In this document: in pieces, positions 9,123-18,846 of the stretch
Layout: every line of letters begins with the position of its first letter
Numbering within the stretch: the first letter of the stretch is position 1
DNA from: Gymnopilus junonius
Taxonomy: Eukaryota > Basidiomycota > Agaricomycetes > Agaricales > Galerinaceae
Reading direction: 5' to 3'
Assembly: GCA_015501075.1 (NCBI GenBank)
Contig: JADNYJ010000477.1
Coordinates: forward strand, 1 to 23,810
DNA: 23,810 nucleotides
Notes under the pieces: model-generated
What the model was told of the DNA's origin: nothing
What the model saw: only the letters and a program-made list of their open reading frames with translations
The model's database searches: none
Position numbers and translations under genes: made by a program

Positions 9123-9762
9123 TTAGGAGTAAGTCCTACACCGATAAATCCATGATTCGATATCGCAAGCAGAATTGACGACGCGCTTTGTCTGTCGTAA
9201 TGCAGCCACGGGCAACTTCCTTACTAAACATATAACCTCGGGAAAGTGAGAGTTGAAAAATATCGGGGCGGTCATGTTGGGATGGTCGTACAGTTCTTGC
9301 ATACGATGGAATTCCGGGCTTTTACCGCCTGTAGAGCAGAAGTTCATAGAGGCCCATGGAGCAGGAACTGGAGGAAGCACCTCGTGACCGTTTGCTGGTG
9401 TTGTTCTGCTGGTACTTAGGGCATGAAAAAGGCCGGCCGGGATACTGCCATTCAAAGAAGGAACATTGCATACACCTTGCCGGCCTCTGTGAATGGTCGT
9501 ATAACCACAAAGGAAAGGGCTTGGGCACTCTGAAATTAAGACTCAGGATCGCAATGCAGGATGGTTGACTGAAAGGAGAGTTGTCAGTGAACTATATGCG
9601 AAAGGACCTGCTGCGATTTCTACCTAAGTCTTTACATTCTCTTCTTCGAAAAAGATTCAGATTAGGCACAACTCTCGCCAGCATTCCTGGCGTGAGACCT
9701 TTCGTGCGGAGTGAAAGACTTCGAACCTCCACGGTCATAGTCTGGAAGCTAATATCGTCCAT
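9123..9762 (-). CDS. Hypothetical protein, weak two-exon candidate (181 aa)
   Basis: A minus-strand ATG at 9762 opens a frame (MDDISFQTMTVEVRSLSLRT). It can be joined by a 94-nt intron (9623-9530, GTAGAA...TTTCAG, phase 1) to a long open exon, 9529-9123. The second exon begins ECPSPFLCGYTT and contains a Pro-rich stretch and ASMNFCSTGGKSPEF. The acceptor is good and the phases agree, but I recognise no domain. An overlapping frame on the other strand is also open, so the model could be chance or a decayed gene. Confidence 0.25.
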
Positions 9763-10550
9763 CTTATTGAGTTATATTGAATCCTAACTTCTGACAGGTC
9801 AAGGACGCAGACAATATTAAAACAAGATAAATACATTTAATTGAAAATGCTTGATGCTGCTTATGGATTAGAGAGCAACGCCGAGTGTAAATTGAGGATG
9901 CATTATTCATGCGTCAACACTGCAGCAAAGCCGATGACTTCGACGATGTCGTATGTAGCAGAGAAGGTGGAAATTACGGTCACTGTGAGCTGAACGGGTA
10001 AAACCTTCCCGGCAGCCGTGAGAGATCAAAGTCCCAAACAAGAACAAATTAACCATGGGATTCCATCAATTATCCATGACCCAGTGCCCACCACGATTTA
10101 CTAGGGTTAAACTCATTGCATACTAAATTTTTGGACAATATCTGGCAGTAAACTTTAGGCTGAATTAGCCCTCATGGCGAGCCTTCGAAACTCAGGTAGA
10201 CGAGAAATTGAATTCCACTTTCTCGAAGGTATCTTGCATTCTATTCAATTTGCCTACATACTTAGAAGCATATGGATCGCGATTTTGTCTATGCCGATCC
10301 CCATTGTGGGTCCTTCGATTCAAACGTGGATTGCTAATTTCCAGCCGGGGTTCATTCGCGAAAAGCATCTCCTCAATAATAGCCACAATTTGGCAATGAG
10401 GCGACCAGGAAATCCTTTTTACTCCTCGATCGACGCAGGCAGGCCGCATATCGTAAGCCTCTACAGGGTTATTGACGAAATTTTCGACCCGGACGAGCAA
10501 TTCCCTAGAGGAGATGTGTCACACAGTGGCACAATAGATGCGCTGTCCAG
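9763..10550. other. Gene-poor stretch with isolated open exons
   Basis: A minus-strand open block, 10004-9903 (reading VLPVQLTVTVISTF, then YDIVEVIGFAAVL and a stop), looks protein-like. It can be joined to an ATG at 10116 by a 76-nt intron, giving only 45 residues. Another minus-strand block, 10525-10192 (containing RISWSPHCQIVAIIEE), is open but overlaps an open plus-strand frame of similar length. None matches a family I know. They may be pieces of one minus-strand gene that I could not assemble, or debris. Confidence 0.2.
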
Positions 10551-10552
10551 AC

Positions 10553-10560
10553 ATATAAAA
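10553..10560 (+). promoter_or_regulatory. TATA box for a plus-strand transcript
   Basis: ATATAAAA followed by GGG is a strong TATA match. It is followed by a pyrimidine-rich leader and an ATG at 10658, about 100 bp downstream, a normal fungal promoter spacing. Confidence 0.4.
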
Positions 10561-10657
10561 GGGCCCGCCCTCCCTTGAGAAGACCTGCCCACATCCCTTT
10601 ACCTCATCTCTAGTGATAACGATAGTCTAGCTTTGACTTCTGCAACGCCGTGTATAG

Positions 10658-11048
10658 ATGTCCACCACAAGCTCAGCAGTACCAAACCAGGCGCTTGACT
10701 TGAAGGCCAGTCGGTTGTTATGCACACGTACCATCCTTTGGACTAAGTTGGAGGCCTTTCCCTTTTATGCAGGACAGTCCACAGGATTCTCCTCAGGGCT
10801 TGGGGAGCTCACGGAGCTCCGTCACATCACGAAGGTAAGAAAGTCCGGATGGAACTGACTGCAACCCTGGTTATTCAGCTTTCTCTCAGTCCTAGTGACG
10901 ATATGAATATTATGATGGAAGAAAAATTAGAACTTTCTGATACGTAGGTTCTGTGGAAACTGATATCATCAACGCTAAGCGCTAATCTTTAATTATCATC
11001 AGTAACGCGGGCCTTTCGATTGAAAATCACTCCGACAGGCACGCTTGA
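10658..11048 (+). CDS. Small hypothetical protein, spliced candidate (95 aa, 3 exons)
   Basis: Exons would be 10658-10834, 10879-10943 and 11003-11048. The introns are 44 nt (GTAAGA...TTCAG, phase 0) and 59 nt (GTAGGT, a GCTAAT branch-like site, CATCAG; phase 2). Removing both keeps one frame and avoids stops that lie in each. The product (MSTTSSAVPNQALDL...) has no signal peptide, membrane segment or known motif. Support comes from the TATA box, the leader and two good intron patterns. Against it are the small size, a short first intron and no recognisable homology. Confidence 0.3.
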
Positions 11049-11900
11049 TTTATGCCTTCGTGATAACTTAGAATAACAAGCCCAAAAAGTGACGCCACCG
11101 AATACGGTGATCCCTCACAAGCGGAGGGACCTTCTTCGTAAGCCCGTTCTGAACATTTTTCGAGGACGATTTACTAAATAGTAAATTCCCCAGATTGTAT
11201 GTCCACCTTCCAGTCTAGGCCTCGTAGACGTCATTTCTGATCCTCCAGTAGACCACCTCCGCCTCGAAGAAAATCCGGAATGTCCGTTTTAGCCCGTGTC
11301 ATTGTAAAAAGGTCTCTGACGATGATGGAATTTAATTTTCATCGTAATATGTATAGACTGGTCAGCTTGCCAGCCGATGATAAGGGTCCTTCCACGTCGG
11401 AAAAGTCTTCCACCAAAAAACACTCGCGAACAAATACCTTCGGAGCGCCCGTTGCAGATGGTACGTTGGTTATATGCCTAACATGAGAAAGAAGAACCTG
11501 ATGGTAAGATTGGTCATAGTCTTGGAAGACCATTCGAAAGCTCGCAAGGGAAGCAATCTTCGATCTGTGGATTCTGCAACAGAAACTGAACAATAAATGG
11601 CGAACCTATTTTCTAAATCGAAGCAGTGGCAATATTGAATGTTCTTGCCTTGAAATTTTCTCTGTTGTTGAAGTGCTATCCAGCTGTGCTTGGATTGTAA
11701 CACTAGTAGAAAGGAGTGCATGTATACCAGTAATTTGCATGGAATGCTAGTAAATGTAAACTTTTGTCCATGTAAGGATGCAAAAGTTAAGGACAGGGCC
11801 TCAGTGATCAACGAAGAGGGTGGCAGTGCTTGCTTGCTTACATAACCATATGTACCACCAAAGGCGAACAATCAGTTTAACACACTCGAGCTCCTTCCTA
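11049..11900. other. Intergenic region upstream of Nup96
   Basis: No secure gene was found. A minus-strand frame with a protein-like block (VFVRECFLVEDFSDVEGPL, about 11385-11440) is open to 11339 but has no clear start or family. Another minus-strand frame (11871-11470) overlaps the Nup96 leader and looks like chance. The last 100 bp serve as the Nup96 promoter and leader; no TATA box was seen. Confidence 0.3.
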
Positions 11901-14900
11901 ATGGCGCGTTTCAAGGCATACGACAGCGACACCAGCAGCGGCGATGAGGAGCAGGAGAAACAAATCGATGTCGAAATTCCGGAGAAGGGTTCGAATCGGG
12001 TGTCCAGCGACGTCGAATCTCACCGTTCTCTGAGCGAAGGATCGACGAGTTCCAGTTCTTCGTCTTCGGACATGGATGAACAGGAGCTGATTTCATCACC
12101 ATCTCGGAGGCACAAAAAATCCAAATCAAGGGATCAGGATCAGAACACGCTCGTCGAGGATGAAAATGAAGATATTCGTTATGCGCACGAAATCAACATG
12201 CGCGTTCCTTCAGCGTCTTCTTCGTCACTATCCCCTCCAAGGATACGTCCAATGGGAGATTCGAATATCATACCATGGGCTCAGCATGTGGGTGTGGACG
12301 CCCAGAAAATGCATGTAATGCAAACATCATTATTTCGTATGGAAGAAGAAGCCGCCGCTCTGAAGGCTGCCAGCGAGGCAACAAAACCTAGGAAGACAAA
12401 TATTCGACTGATTGCTGGAAGCGAGGGTGCCAACAGAAAGCATGGTCGTGAATCTGACGGAGACGGTTTGAGGTTTGATTCTAGAGAGGCACGTCTATTG
12501 TCGCAGTCCACACGCCAATCATTGACTTTATTGAACACTTATGCAGCGGGCTTCGTTTGCTCAAAACATCGAGCCACCTGTATTTCGCCCCACTCGAAAA
12601 TATGCACGCGTTGCTATTGCTTCTTCAATTGCCAATGAAAATGAAGGAGCTTATGTTGATGCGGGTCTTGCTATGGGAAGGTCTTTTAGAGTAGGCTGGG
12701 GCCCCTCTGGGCAGCTTGTCCACTTAGGAAGCATATGTGGTCCAACGTCTACAACGTAGGTTTTTCTCAGACTACACCGTATCTGTTGTTAACGTCATTT
12801 AGGTATACACCCGCTAACACATCTATAGTCACCCTCACGAAAGCGATGCCAAGTCTAGCTTCTTCCCGATCTGACCCCAATGCCACTACTTCCTCTTCCT
12901 CCACGCCTTCTGCGCTATCCGCCAAACTGCTTCAGCACCATTTAAGTCATACCACTATATCTCCAGATGAGTGTGGCATTCCATCGGCTCTTCCCACTTC
13001 GCCTTCATACCCCTCCCCTGCTGTTTCAAGGAATATCAATAGTGCTCCTCCGACATCCAGTGAACCTCTGAATTTCACCTCTTTCTTATCACTTTTCCCA
13101 TCTATCGACGCATCAAGCCCTGCACCGGTCTTTCGCTTGGGAAGTGCACTCTTTGATCCTGTTGACCTTCGCTTAGGCCGGTCAAAACGAAATGGTCTCG
13201 ATAGTGGAACCTCAATTACGCCAGATATCAGGAATCGCGTCAGCACATTAAGAAGAAAGGCTGCTCTAAGCAAATGGTTGGAGGATGTCGTTAAACCCAA
13301 CGTCGATGGCGATTTGCGTATGCAAACAAATGGTTCAAACGGTGATTTCTATTTTGGCATTGTATGCCATGTTCGATATCTCTGATAATGTTCTAGTTGC
13401 ATATACCGCTGCTGATGCCGCTTTCACACATCTCACTGGCCATCAAATCAGCCAAGCAAGCGCAAGTGCCGCAGATGGCGGGTACATCAAGCTCTCAACA
13501 CTTATCAGCCAAGCTGGAGGCGACGACCTTTTCAAAGATTATATTCTCTCACAGCTTGAGATTTGGAAGTCGGAGAAGCTTTCTCCTGGCTCCAATGCTG
13601 CTCTAACAAGCTCGCCAAATGGACTCGTTGGACGAAGCGTGTGGAGAGTATACAAACTTCTTAGTGGTCTAATCCAATACGAGGGGCCGGATACTCGCGC
13701 AGGTGATGACATATTCACCGGGTTAGACTGGAAACGCGTGTTTGGACTGTGTCTATGGTACGGAACGAGCGTAGATGCGTCGGTGTCCGATGTTGTAAAA
13801 GTGTATGAAAGCATACTCGAAGAGTCTCAAGAATCCGATGTTTCACGGCCTGTACCGAAGTGGATAGCCAGTAAACCAAAGAAAGGACTCTCTTCGTCTT
13901 TAGGTTCTTCGCCACTAGGCCTCTTTGCTGCAGCACAGCAAACTCAACCGGAAGATCCTCTCTACATACTTATCAAGTTGCATGCGGACCCTGCCCTATC
14001 GCTATCAAAGGCCCTCAACCCACTTTCGTTTGCACCCACAGGGCTAGATTGGGGCATTGGGATGTGTTGGCATCTTTACATCATCCTGTCGCGCGTCATG
14101 CGAATCCGAGACTTTGCTGACCGTGGCAACCGTGGCATACGGCCCACTACGCGCAGACCCGGAGGAAGCCTCGTCAATGGATTTGGGGGAAGTGACCGAG
14201 ACGATAGCAGCACTGATGGCTTGTCGAATCAAGGCGATGATAGCTTCCCGCCAGAGGGTCACAGTCCTTCAGCAGACCTATTAACTACAGGCTATGCCTT
14301 CATATTGGAAAGTTGGGGCATGCTGCAGGAAGCTGCGTTTGTACTGATGCACCTGGAAGGAAGCGCGGGGTGGGTTGCCTTTTCCTTATCCTGTCATCTA
14401 GTCTGAAGTCTTGTTTGATACAGGAGAGCAAAGGCTTTGAAAGAATTGTTAGCAAGGTCTGCACCCAACCTTGATGACTGGATGACGCGTGGCCTGGTTG
14501 GCAGCTTGAAATTACCAATGTACTGGGTTGATGAAGCAAAGGTGCGTATTTTCTGTAGGAGATAATTAATAAGTATTGAAGCAACATTCACCTCTTATTG
14601 TCAGGCTACGTACGAGCTCGATCAGGGGAACATATACACGGCCTACGAACTATACATTTCGGCTCAATTATTTAATGCCGCCCATAATCTGGCGCTGTTG
14701 GACCTTGCTCCAGACGCCGTGATCAGAAAAGATTTGGGCCTCTTGCGCAATCTGTTTGCTCCCTTTGATATGGTCGGTAGGAGGGACAAAGTTGAGAATT
14801 GGTTTGTGAGGGGCAAGGTGAGACTGATTTCTTTGTTTTGAGCGCCATCGGCCAACAACCATTTACCAGGTTTTCTTGGACTATATGGAAATTATGACTA

Positions 14901-15297
14901 AACTTCCAAAGTTATTGAACGAGGTCGCTGCCGAAAACGAAGAGCGGCCAAGTATCCCAGATGCCACACAAGAAGCGGCCATGGACGAGTTATCAAAGCG
15001 TGCTCTTAAAACCATATCCCTACTACCCGATATCCTTCATAGGAGTCGCCAAGTAGACCCGCGTCATCCCGCTGCACTGGAAGAGATGTCGAAAGACCTG
15101 CTGAAACTCGTTGAAAGGGTGAAACCTCTTCTCTTGGTGCGTTTCCTTTGTTAGATGTCCTGAAAGCAGCACAGTAATAATAAAATTATCAGACGCGCAT
15201 TCAACCTCCGACACTTAGCGTCTTTGATGGGGCCACCAAAATCAATCTTGTTCGAGGGATTGGCTATGCCCGGTTCTTACAAAGCATCGAAGCTTAA
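11901..15297 (+). CDS. NUP96: Nucleoporin Nup96/Nup145C, Y-complex scaffold (1003 aa, 8 exons)
   Basis: This is a structural part of the Nup84/Nup107 (Y) complex of the nuclear pore; the family binds Sec13 and forms an alpha-solenoid. Exons: 11901-12488, 12547-12755, 12803-13341, 13397-14369, 14424-14541, 14605-14817, 14870-15136, 15193-15297. Residues 1-196 are acidic and Ser-rich, with the conserved PWAQHVGVDAQKMHVMQTSL at about 125-144. GAYVDAG (230) and GRSFRVGWGP (240) mark the segment before the solenoid. From about residue 440 the Nup96 domain follows: FTHLTGHQISQA, GGYIKLSTLISQAGGD, QLEIWKSEK, then TGYAFILESWGML and W-rich helices to the end. There is no FG repeat region and no Nup98 autoproteolytic domain upstream, so it is free-standing. 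The junction 12488/12547 needs a GC-AG intron (GAG|GCACGT...TGCAG) or a one-base frame break; all other introns are ordinary GT-AG. The ATG at 11901 is preferred to an in-frame ATG at 11820, because family-like sequence (MARFKAYDSDTSS) begins there. Confidence 0.9.
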
Positions 15298-15600
15298 AAT
15301 AAGGGATGGCTGCTCATTGCACCTCGTTGCTTCGTTGTGTGACCATTTTGCTTAGAGTTCTTTGCTTTCGTCTCAGGATATCAGATCTATTTGTACACTG
15401 AATACATTGTAATGCCCTGGGCCCGCCCAGGCCCCTTTCTTTTTCTGTCGCTCAAATACACCTGAAACAACCCAGATAAGATGAATAACTACCCACGAGT
15501 AAAGCGAAGAAGATAAAGCGAAGAAGACCATCAGAAAGATAATATAGCTAGCATGGAAAATCGTAATAAGCATGATTTGAAGTTTGACTCTTGAAGACCC
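15298..15600. terminator. Convergent 3' region of Nup96 and GH16 with a GC-rich hairpin
   Basis: The two genes end tail to tail, 303 bp apart. At 15416-15431 a 7-bp perfect stem (CCTGGGC / GCCCAGG) with a 2-nt spacer is followed by a pyrimidine run (CCCCTTTCTTTTTC). The palindrome is directly visible. A role in ending either transcript is inference, since fungal mRNA ends are set by cleavage and polyadenylation. Confidence 0.35.
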
Positions 15601-17182
15601 TTATTCATAAACCTTGGCCCAATTGAATTGGAAGTAGGCGTTGACGAATGCCGATGGATTATTATTGACATAGTCTGCATGGCACCCCTCAGGAAACAGG
15701 GAAACGAACATAGTTGGAATATAATGGCTCACCGACGCAAGATGAGGGGCAACCTGAGGCTGCATAGACGCTCAAGGAACCGGCCCAATCACCACCTCCC
15801 GTTAAATTAGGTTAGATCCCTACATAAACGTATGTGGTTGGCACTTACAAAAAGTCACTGAAATGGTGAGGTCGATCATTGCCAAACTATTCCATGACAT
15901 GCGGAGCACTTACAGTCGAAGATAATATTATGGGGCCCGAACATAGAAGAAATTGGACATGAAGTACTTGGAAAATAGGCGACTGGGGTACCCTATTAGT
16001 TTAGAATAATAAGAACACCGGCTTTGGAGAGGCAACGAAATTTTTATGTATTACACACCCAGTTACCAGTGTTCACCGACGATGCGCCGCTCGTTACATC
16101 AGATGGGATACCAGACTGGGCCCTTGACCAAAACCAAACATTAATGAATGAGGTTGTTCTCTCAACGGCATACCTATCGAGAAAAATAATTCAGCTAGCA
16201 TTCAGCCTGATCCCGCATAAACCAACTTGCCATCCACCACCATTTGAATTGAAGGTCGGTCCGTAGCTCCTTGAGTCGGGGTCTTTTACACCACAGCCAG
16301 AGTTACTATTGACATTTGCATCACAGTTAGTCTGAAGCGTAGAGCTATATGCGATCAGAGAAACATTGATTAGTCGAGCGCCAAGTTATGCCATATCATA
16401 TATGCAGAAGAGCTTACCCTGTTTGAGAACGAGAGGAAGGCATGGTGCATCCTACCACATACACATCTTAGGCCGGAACAACTTCCAAAGGCTTATAGAT
16501 GCATACCTGATCCGGTGTGTAAGGTAATTTGATCAGGACCTTGGTCATTGACTCCCTCCAAGATATCGATCTCTCCCTGAAACGGATTATTACGCCTCAA
16601 GGAGATAGCATAAAACCTTGAACTGACCTCATTCGGCCAGTCAGCACCGACAGTCCAGACAGCAGGCCAAGTCCTACGCCTCTATTAGAGAACGCCTGGA
16701 AAACTGTATGTCTACCTACCCGCATCCTTGAGGCATGTGCTGAATGTTAAAGCTGTGGGTAGCGATTAATATACACTTTCAGTGCGGCCTGTAGAAAGCC
16801 TTACACCATCACAGAAGTCGTGTATTGCTTTATTCGATTGCATTCTCACAGAATTTCTGCCAGGTCCAGAAGCACTCAAGACGGTCTTATAATCGGCGCG
16901 CATAATAAATGTGTTGCCGGAAGCAAAGGTCAAATTCTGAGCAACTGCAGTGGCAGCGTTGACGTAGTTCCTGTCCATCATTACCGAAGAAGGTAAGAAT
17001 GACAAGCCAATCAGACAGATATACGCCACTTACACACGGCCATTCGTTGGATCTGCGATAGCCTCGACAGTAAAGGAGCTGAGAAAATCAGAGCCAACAT
17101 GGCTATCAACTAGGGAATAAGTCGCTGCTAGGGCGGAGGTAGAAAGATACGCCACAATAGCCGTCTTGAGAAGAGATGACAT
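15601..17182 (-). CDS. GH16 laminarinase-type endo-beta-1,3(1,4)-glucanase, secreted, 12 exons, with one extra base in exon 2
   Basis: The family hydrolyses beta-1,3 or mixed beta-1,3/1,4-glucans of cell walls. Minus-strand exons: 17182-17034, 16970-16805, 16752-16720, 16673-16628, 16576-16507, 16451-16418, 16344-16231, 16173-16059, 15992-15914, 15857-15849, 15795-15733, 15674-15601. The signal peptide covers residues 1-19 (MSSLLKTAIVAYLSTSALA). Motifs in order: SGPGRNSVRMQSNK, HMPQGCGTWPAVWTVG, the catalytic GEIDILEG (Glu133, Asp135, Glu138), GCTMPSSRSQTG, NSNSGCGV, WYAVERT, VWFWSR, LTFCGDWAG, and the C-terminal VNAYFQFNWAKVY. Length is 316 aa after allowing for one extra base at the TT of 16825-16826: without it exon 2 joins exon 3 in phase, with it the usual splice gives an immediate stop. 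Intron 7 has a GC donor (GCAAGT) and exon 10 is only 9 nt. Whether the frame break is biological is open. Confidence 0.88.
16825..16826 (-). other. Single-base frame break in GH16 exon 2
   Basis: The minus strand reads AAAGCAATACACGACTTC; family sequence here is a SNKAYTT-like turn. Dropping one A restores that reading and makes exon 2 end in phase 2, exactly what the acceptor at 16753 (CCCACAG|C TTT) needs. As written, translation after residue 99 is out of frame until the intron. Confidence 0.7.
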
Positions 17183-17550
17183 GTTGGCTCTGATGGGCAA
17201 TCTATCACGGCGATGTTGTGATAAACCTGGCTCCGAAAGCTTGAGGTAGGTCGCTGGCGACTACGAATAGTAGTACTCGACCTTAAATACCCCTCCGCAA
17301 TATGCTTTCTTCCTGGCGTATTTTTTTCTGTCTGTCCTCCTGAAAGCAGGCCACGAGTATCACTGTCAGGATGTCGCGTCAGCTATCTACTGCCATGTGG
17401 AGAAGAAATACTGACAGCCTTAAATTGCCTGTCATCTGATGGTTTACCTCTGTAAAGGACCATTCAGGCTACTGACAGAACCGATTCTGGGAACATGGAA
17501 GAACAACGGCCAATTTAGAGTCTAGGTACCGAGGATAATCGGACTCAAAG
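17183..17550 (-). promoter_or_regulatory. GH16 promoter region with TATA-like box at 17282-17289
   Basis: Minus-strand TATTTAAG at 17289-17282 lies 100 bp upstream of the GH16 start codon, a typical TATA position for a regulated secreted hydrolase. The remaining bases, to 17550, show no gene. Confidence 0.4.
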
Positions 17551-18194
17551 TCAGCAAGCAGTAAGGGAGGTTACTCCGACGAAGACACCTAGTATAAAAT
17601 ACTCGGAAAAGGATGTGTGGAAAACTAAGATCAGGAGTCCAAACAGTGGGCCGGATTCCGAATTAGAGCCAAGAAATATATTGACTTTTGTAGCACAAGG
17701 TTCTAGAATCAACAAAAAGGCAGCCGGAATCTGTATCACAAAATAGCATTCCGGGAAACCGTGGAACGTAGCGGTGAGCCATGCTGAATCCACAGAGCAG
17801 AAAAAATTCCCATGGGAAGAAAATCAACAAGGGGTACGAGCCGCACGCGAGAGTCTCCAGCATGTATACAATCTTTTCTCCGTGGACCGCTTGAGAAGTA
17901 AAAACTGTCTCTGCAACTCCTGTCCAAAGATTTAGTAGGTCATCATGATTCATGTTAGTTTTGCTGTTATCTCCCATGTATGAAGTAACCTATGACGGTG
18001 GTCGCAATAGCGCATCTATATCCAGCACGGATGTTTTCAAAAAGCCTTTTCAGATAGTCTGCCGTAGTGTAGCACGAGTTACTGGCAAACTTAACCGTAT
18101 GGCCCCTCTTGGTACGATGTGCGCGAGTCAAGCAGCCAAGCTGGGGACGACCTTTCCTGATAACTCTGGTAGTAGATAATATTAGGTTATCCAA
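17551..18194 (-). CDS. Weak candidate for a hydrophobic protein, several exons or decayed
   Basis: A minus-strand frame from 18194 contains SNSCYTTADYLKRLF and runs to about 17989. There a donor (ATAG|GTTACT) and a strong acceptor (branch-like CTACTAAA, then TTTGGACAG, near 17924) would join it in phase 1 to GVAETVFTSQAVHGEKIVY. Beyond this two overlapping frames are open; one holds two hydrophobic stretches (PAAFLLILEP, LFGLLILVFHTSF) and ends at 17551. I do not recognise the family and could not find one consistent model to the end, so exact exons are not given. It may be a broken gene. Confidence 0.22.
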
Positions 18195-18846
18195 GATTAG
18201 ACTCTACAGTTATCACAGCGTATCGGAGACTCGGAGAACGTGGTTAATGGAAGAGACCAAGTTTAGGCATTGAACTTGTTTGTCTCCGTTTGACGTTGTT
18301 ACCAGTTTCACGGGAGCACATGCGACCTTGATGGGGACAATTCATTTCTATTTCGAGGCGAAAGGAGTCATCGATACCGTATGTACCCATAAATCAGGAC
18401 CTCAGTTGATGAATCAAAGAAAAGTGTTTTGCTTGAGAATTTATATCAATTGGTAGACCTATAGGGCTTCTAGAAATTTGGATTACATACACTTTATCAA
18501 TAATTCCGGGTCACTAGTTAATCAAATGATCAAGTAGTCCAGGAAACCAAAAGAATATGTGGCGATGCGTGCAGGTCCAGACAATGATGTTTATTAGCAT
18601 AAGTCCGTACAAAGAAAGATCCGGGATTGAGAAGAATGTGAAGCAACAGACGTTGACGATACAGGGGAATTGAATGATACATAAGTCCATGCAGGCATGA
18701 CACAACTTTGTGAAGAAGAAGAAATGACCGTGAAATAAATAAAAAAAACAAGACGAAAGCAAAAAAAAAACTTATGCTACTGGTAATATAAGGCAGTCCG
18801 GCCACGTAAATAAATAAATAAGTAGACAGATTGAGGAAGGTTCTAG
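18195..18846. other. Intergenic stretch, A/T-rich on the right
   Basis: No gene was seen. The minus-strand frames at 18514-18865 are made of T/C-rich runs with a Phe/Leu/Ser bias and look like non-coding sequence, perhaps the 3' tail of the locus at 18847. Short A-runs and ATAA repeats lie at 18735-18825. Confidence 0.4.

Noticed and set aside
10174..10578. Plus-strand frame of 134 codons
   Set aside because: It contains the TATA box used by a downstream candidate, shows no family motif and overlaps an equally open minus-strand frame.
11470..11871. Minus-strand frame of 133 codons upstream of Nup96
   Set aside because: Covers the likely Nup96 promoter and leader, no known motif, and no splice consistency with the neighbouring open block.
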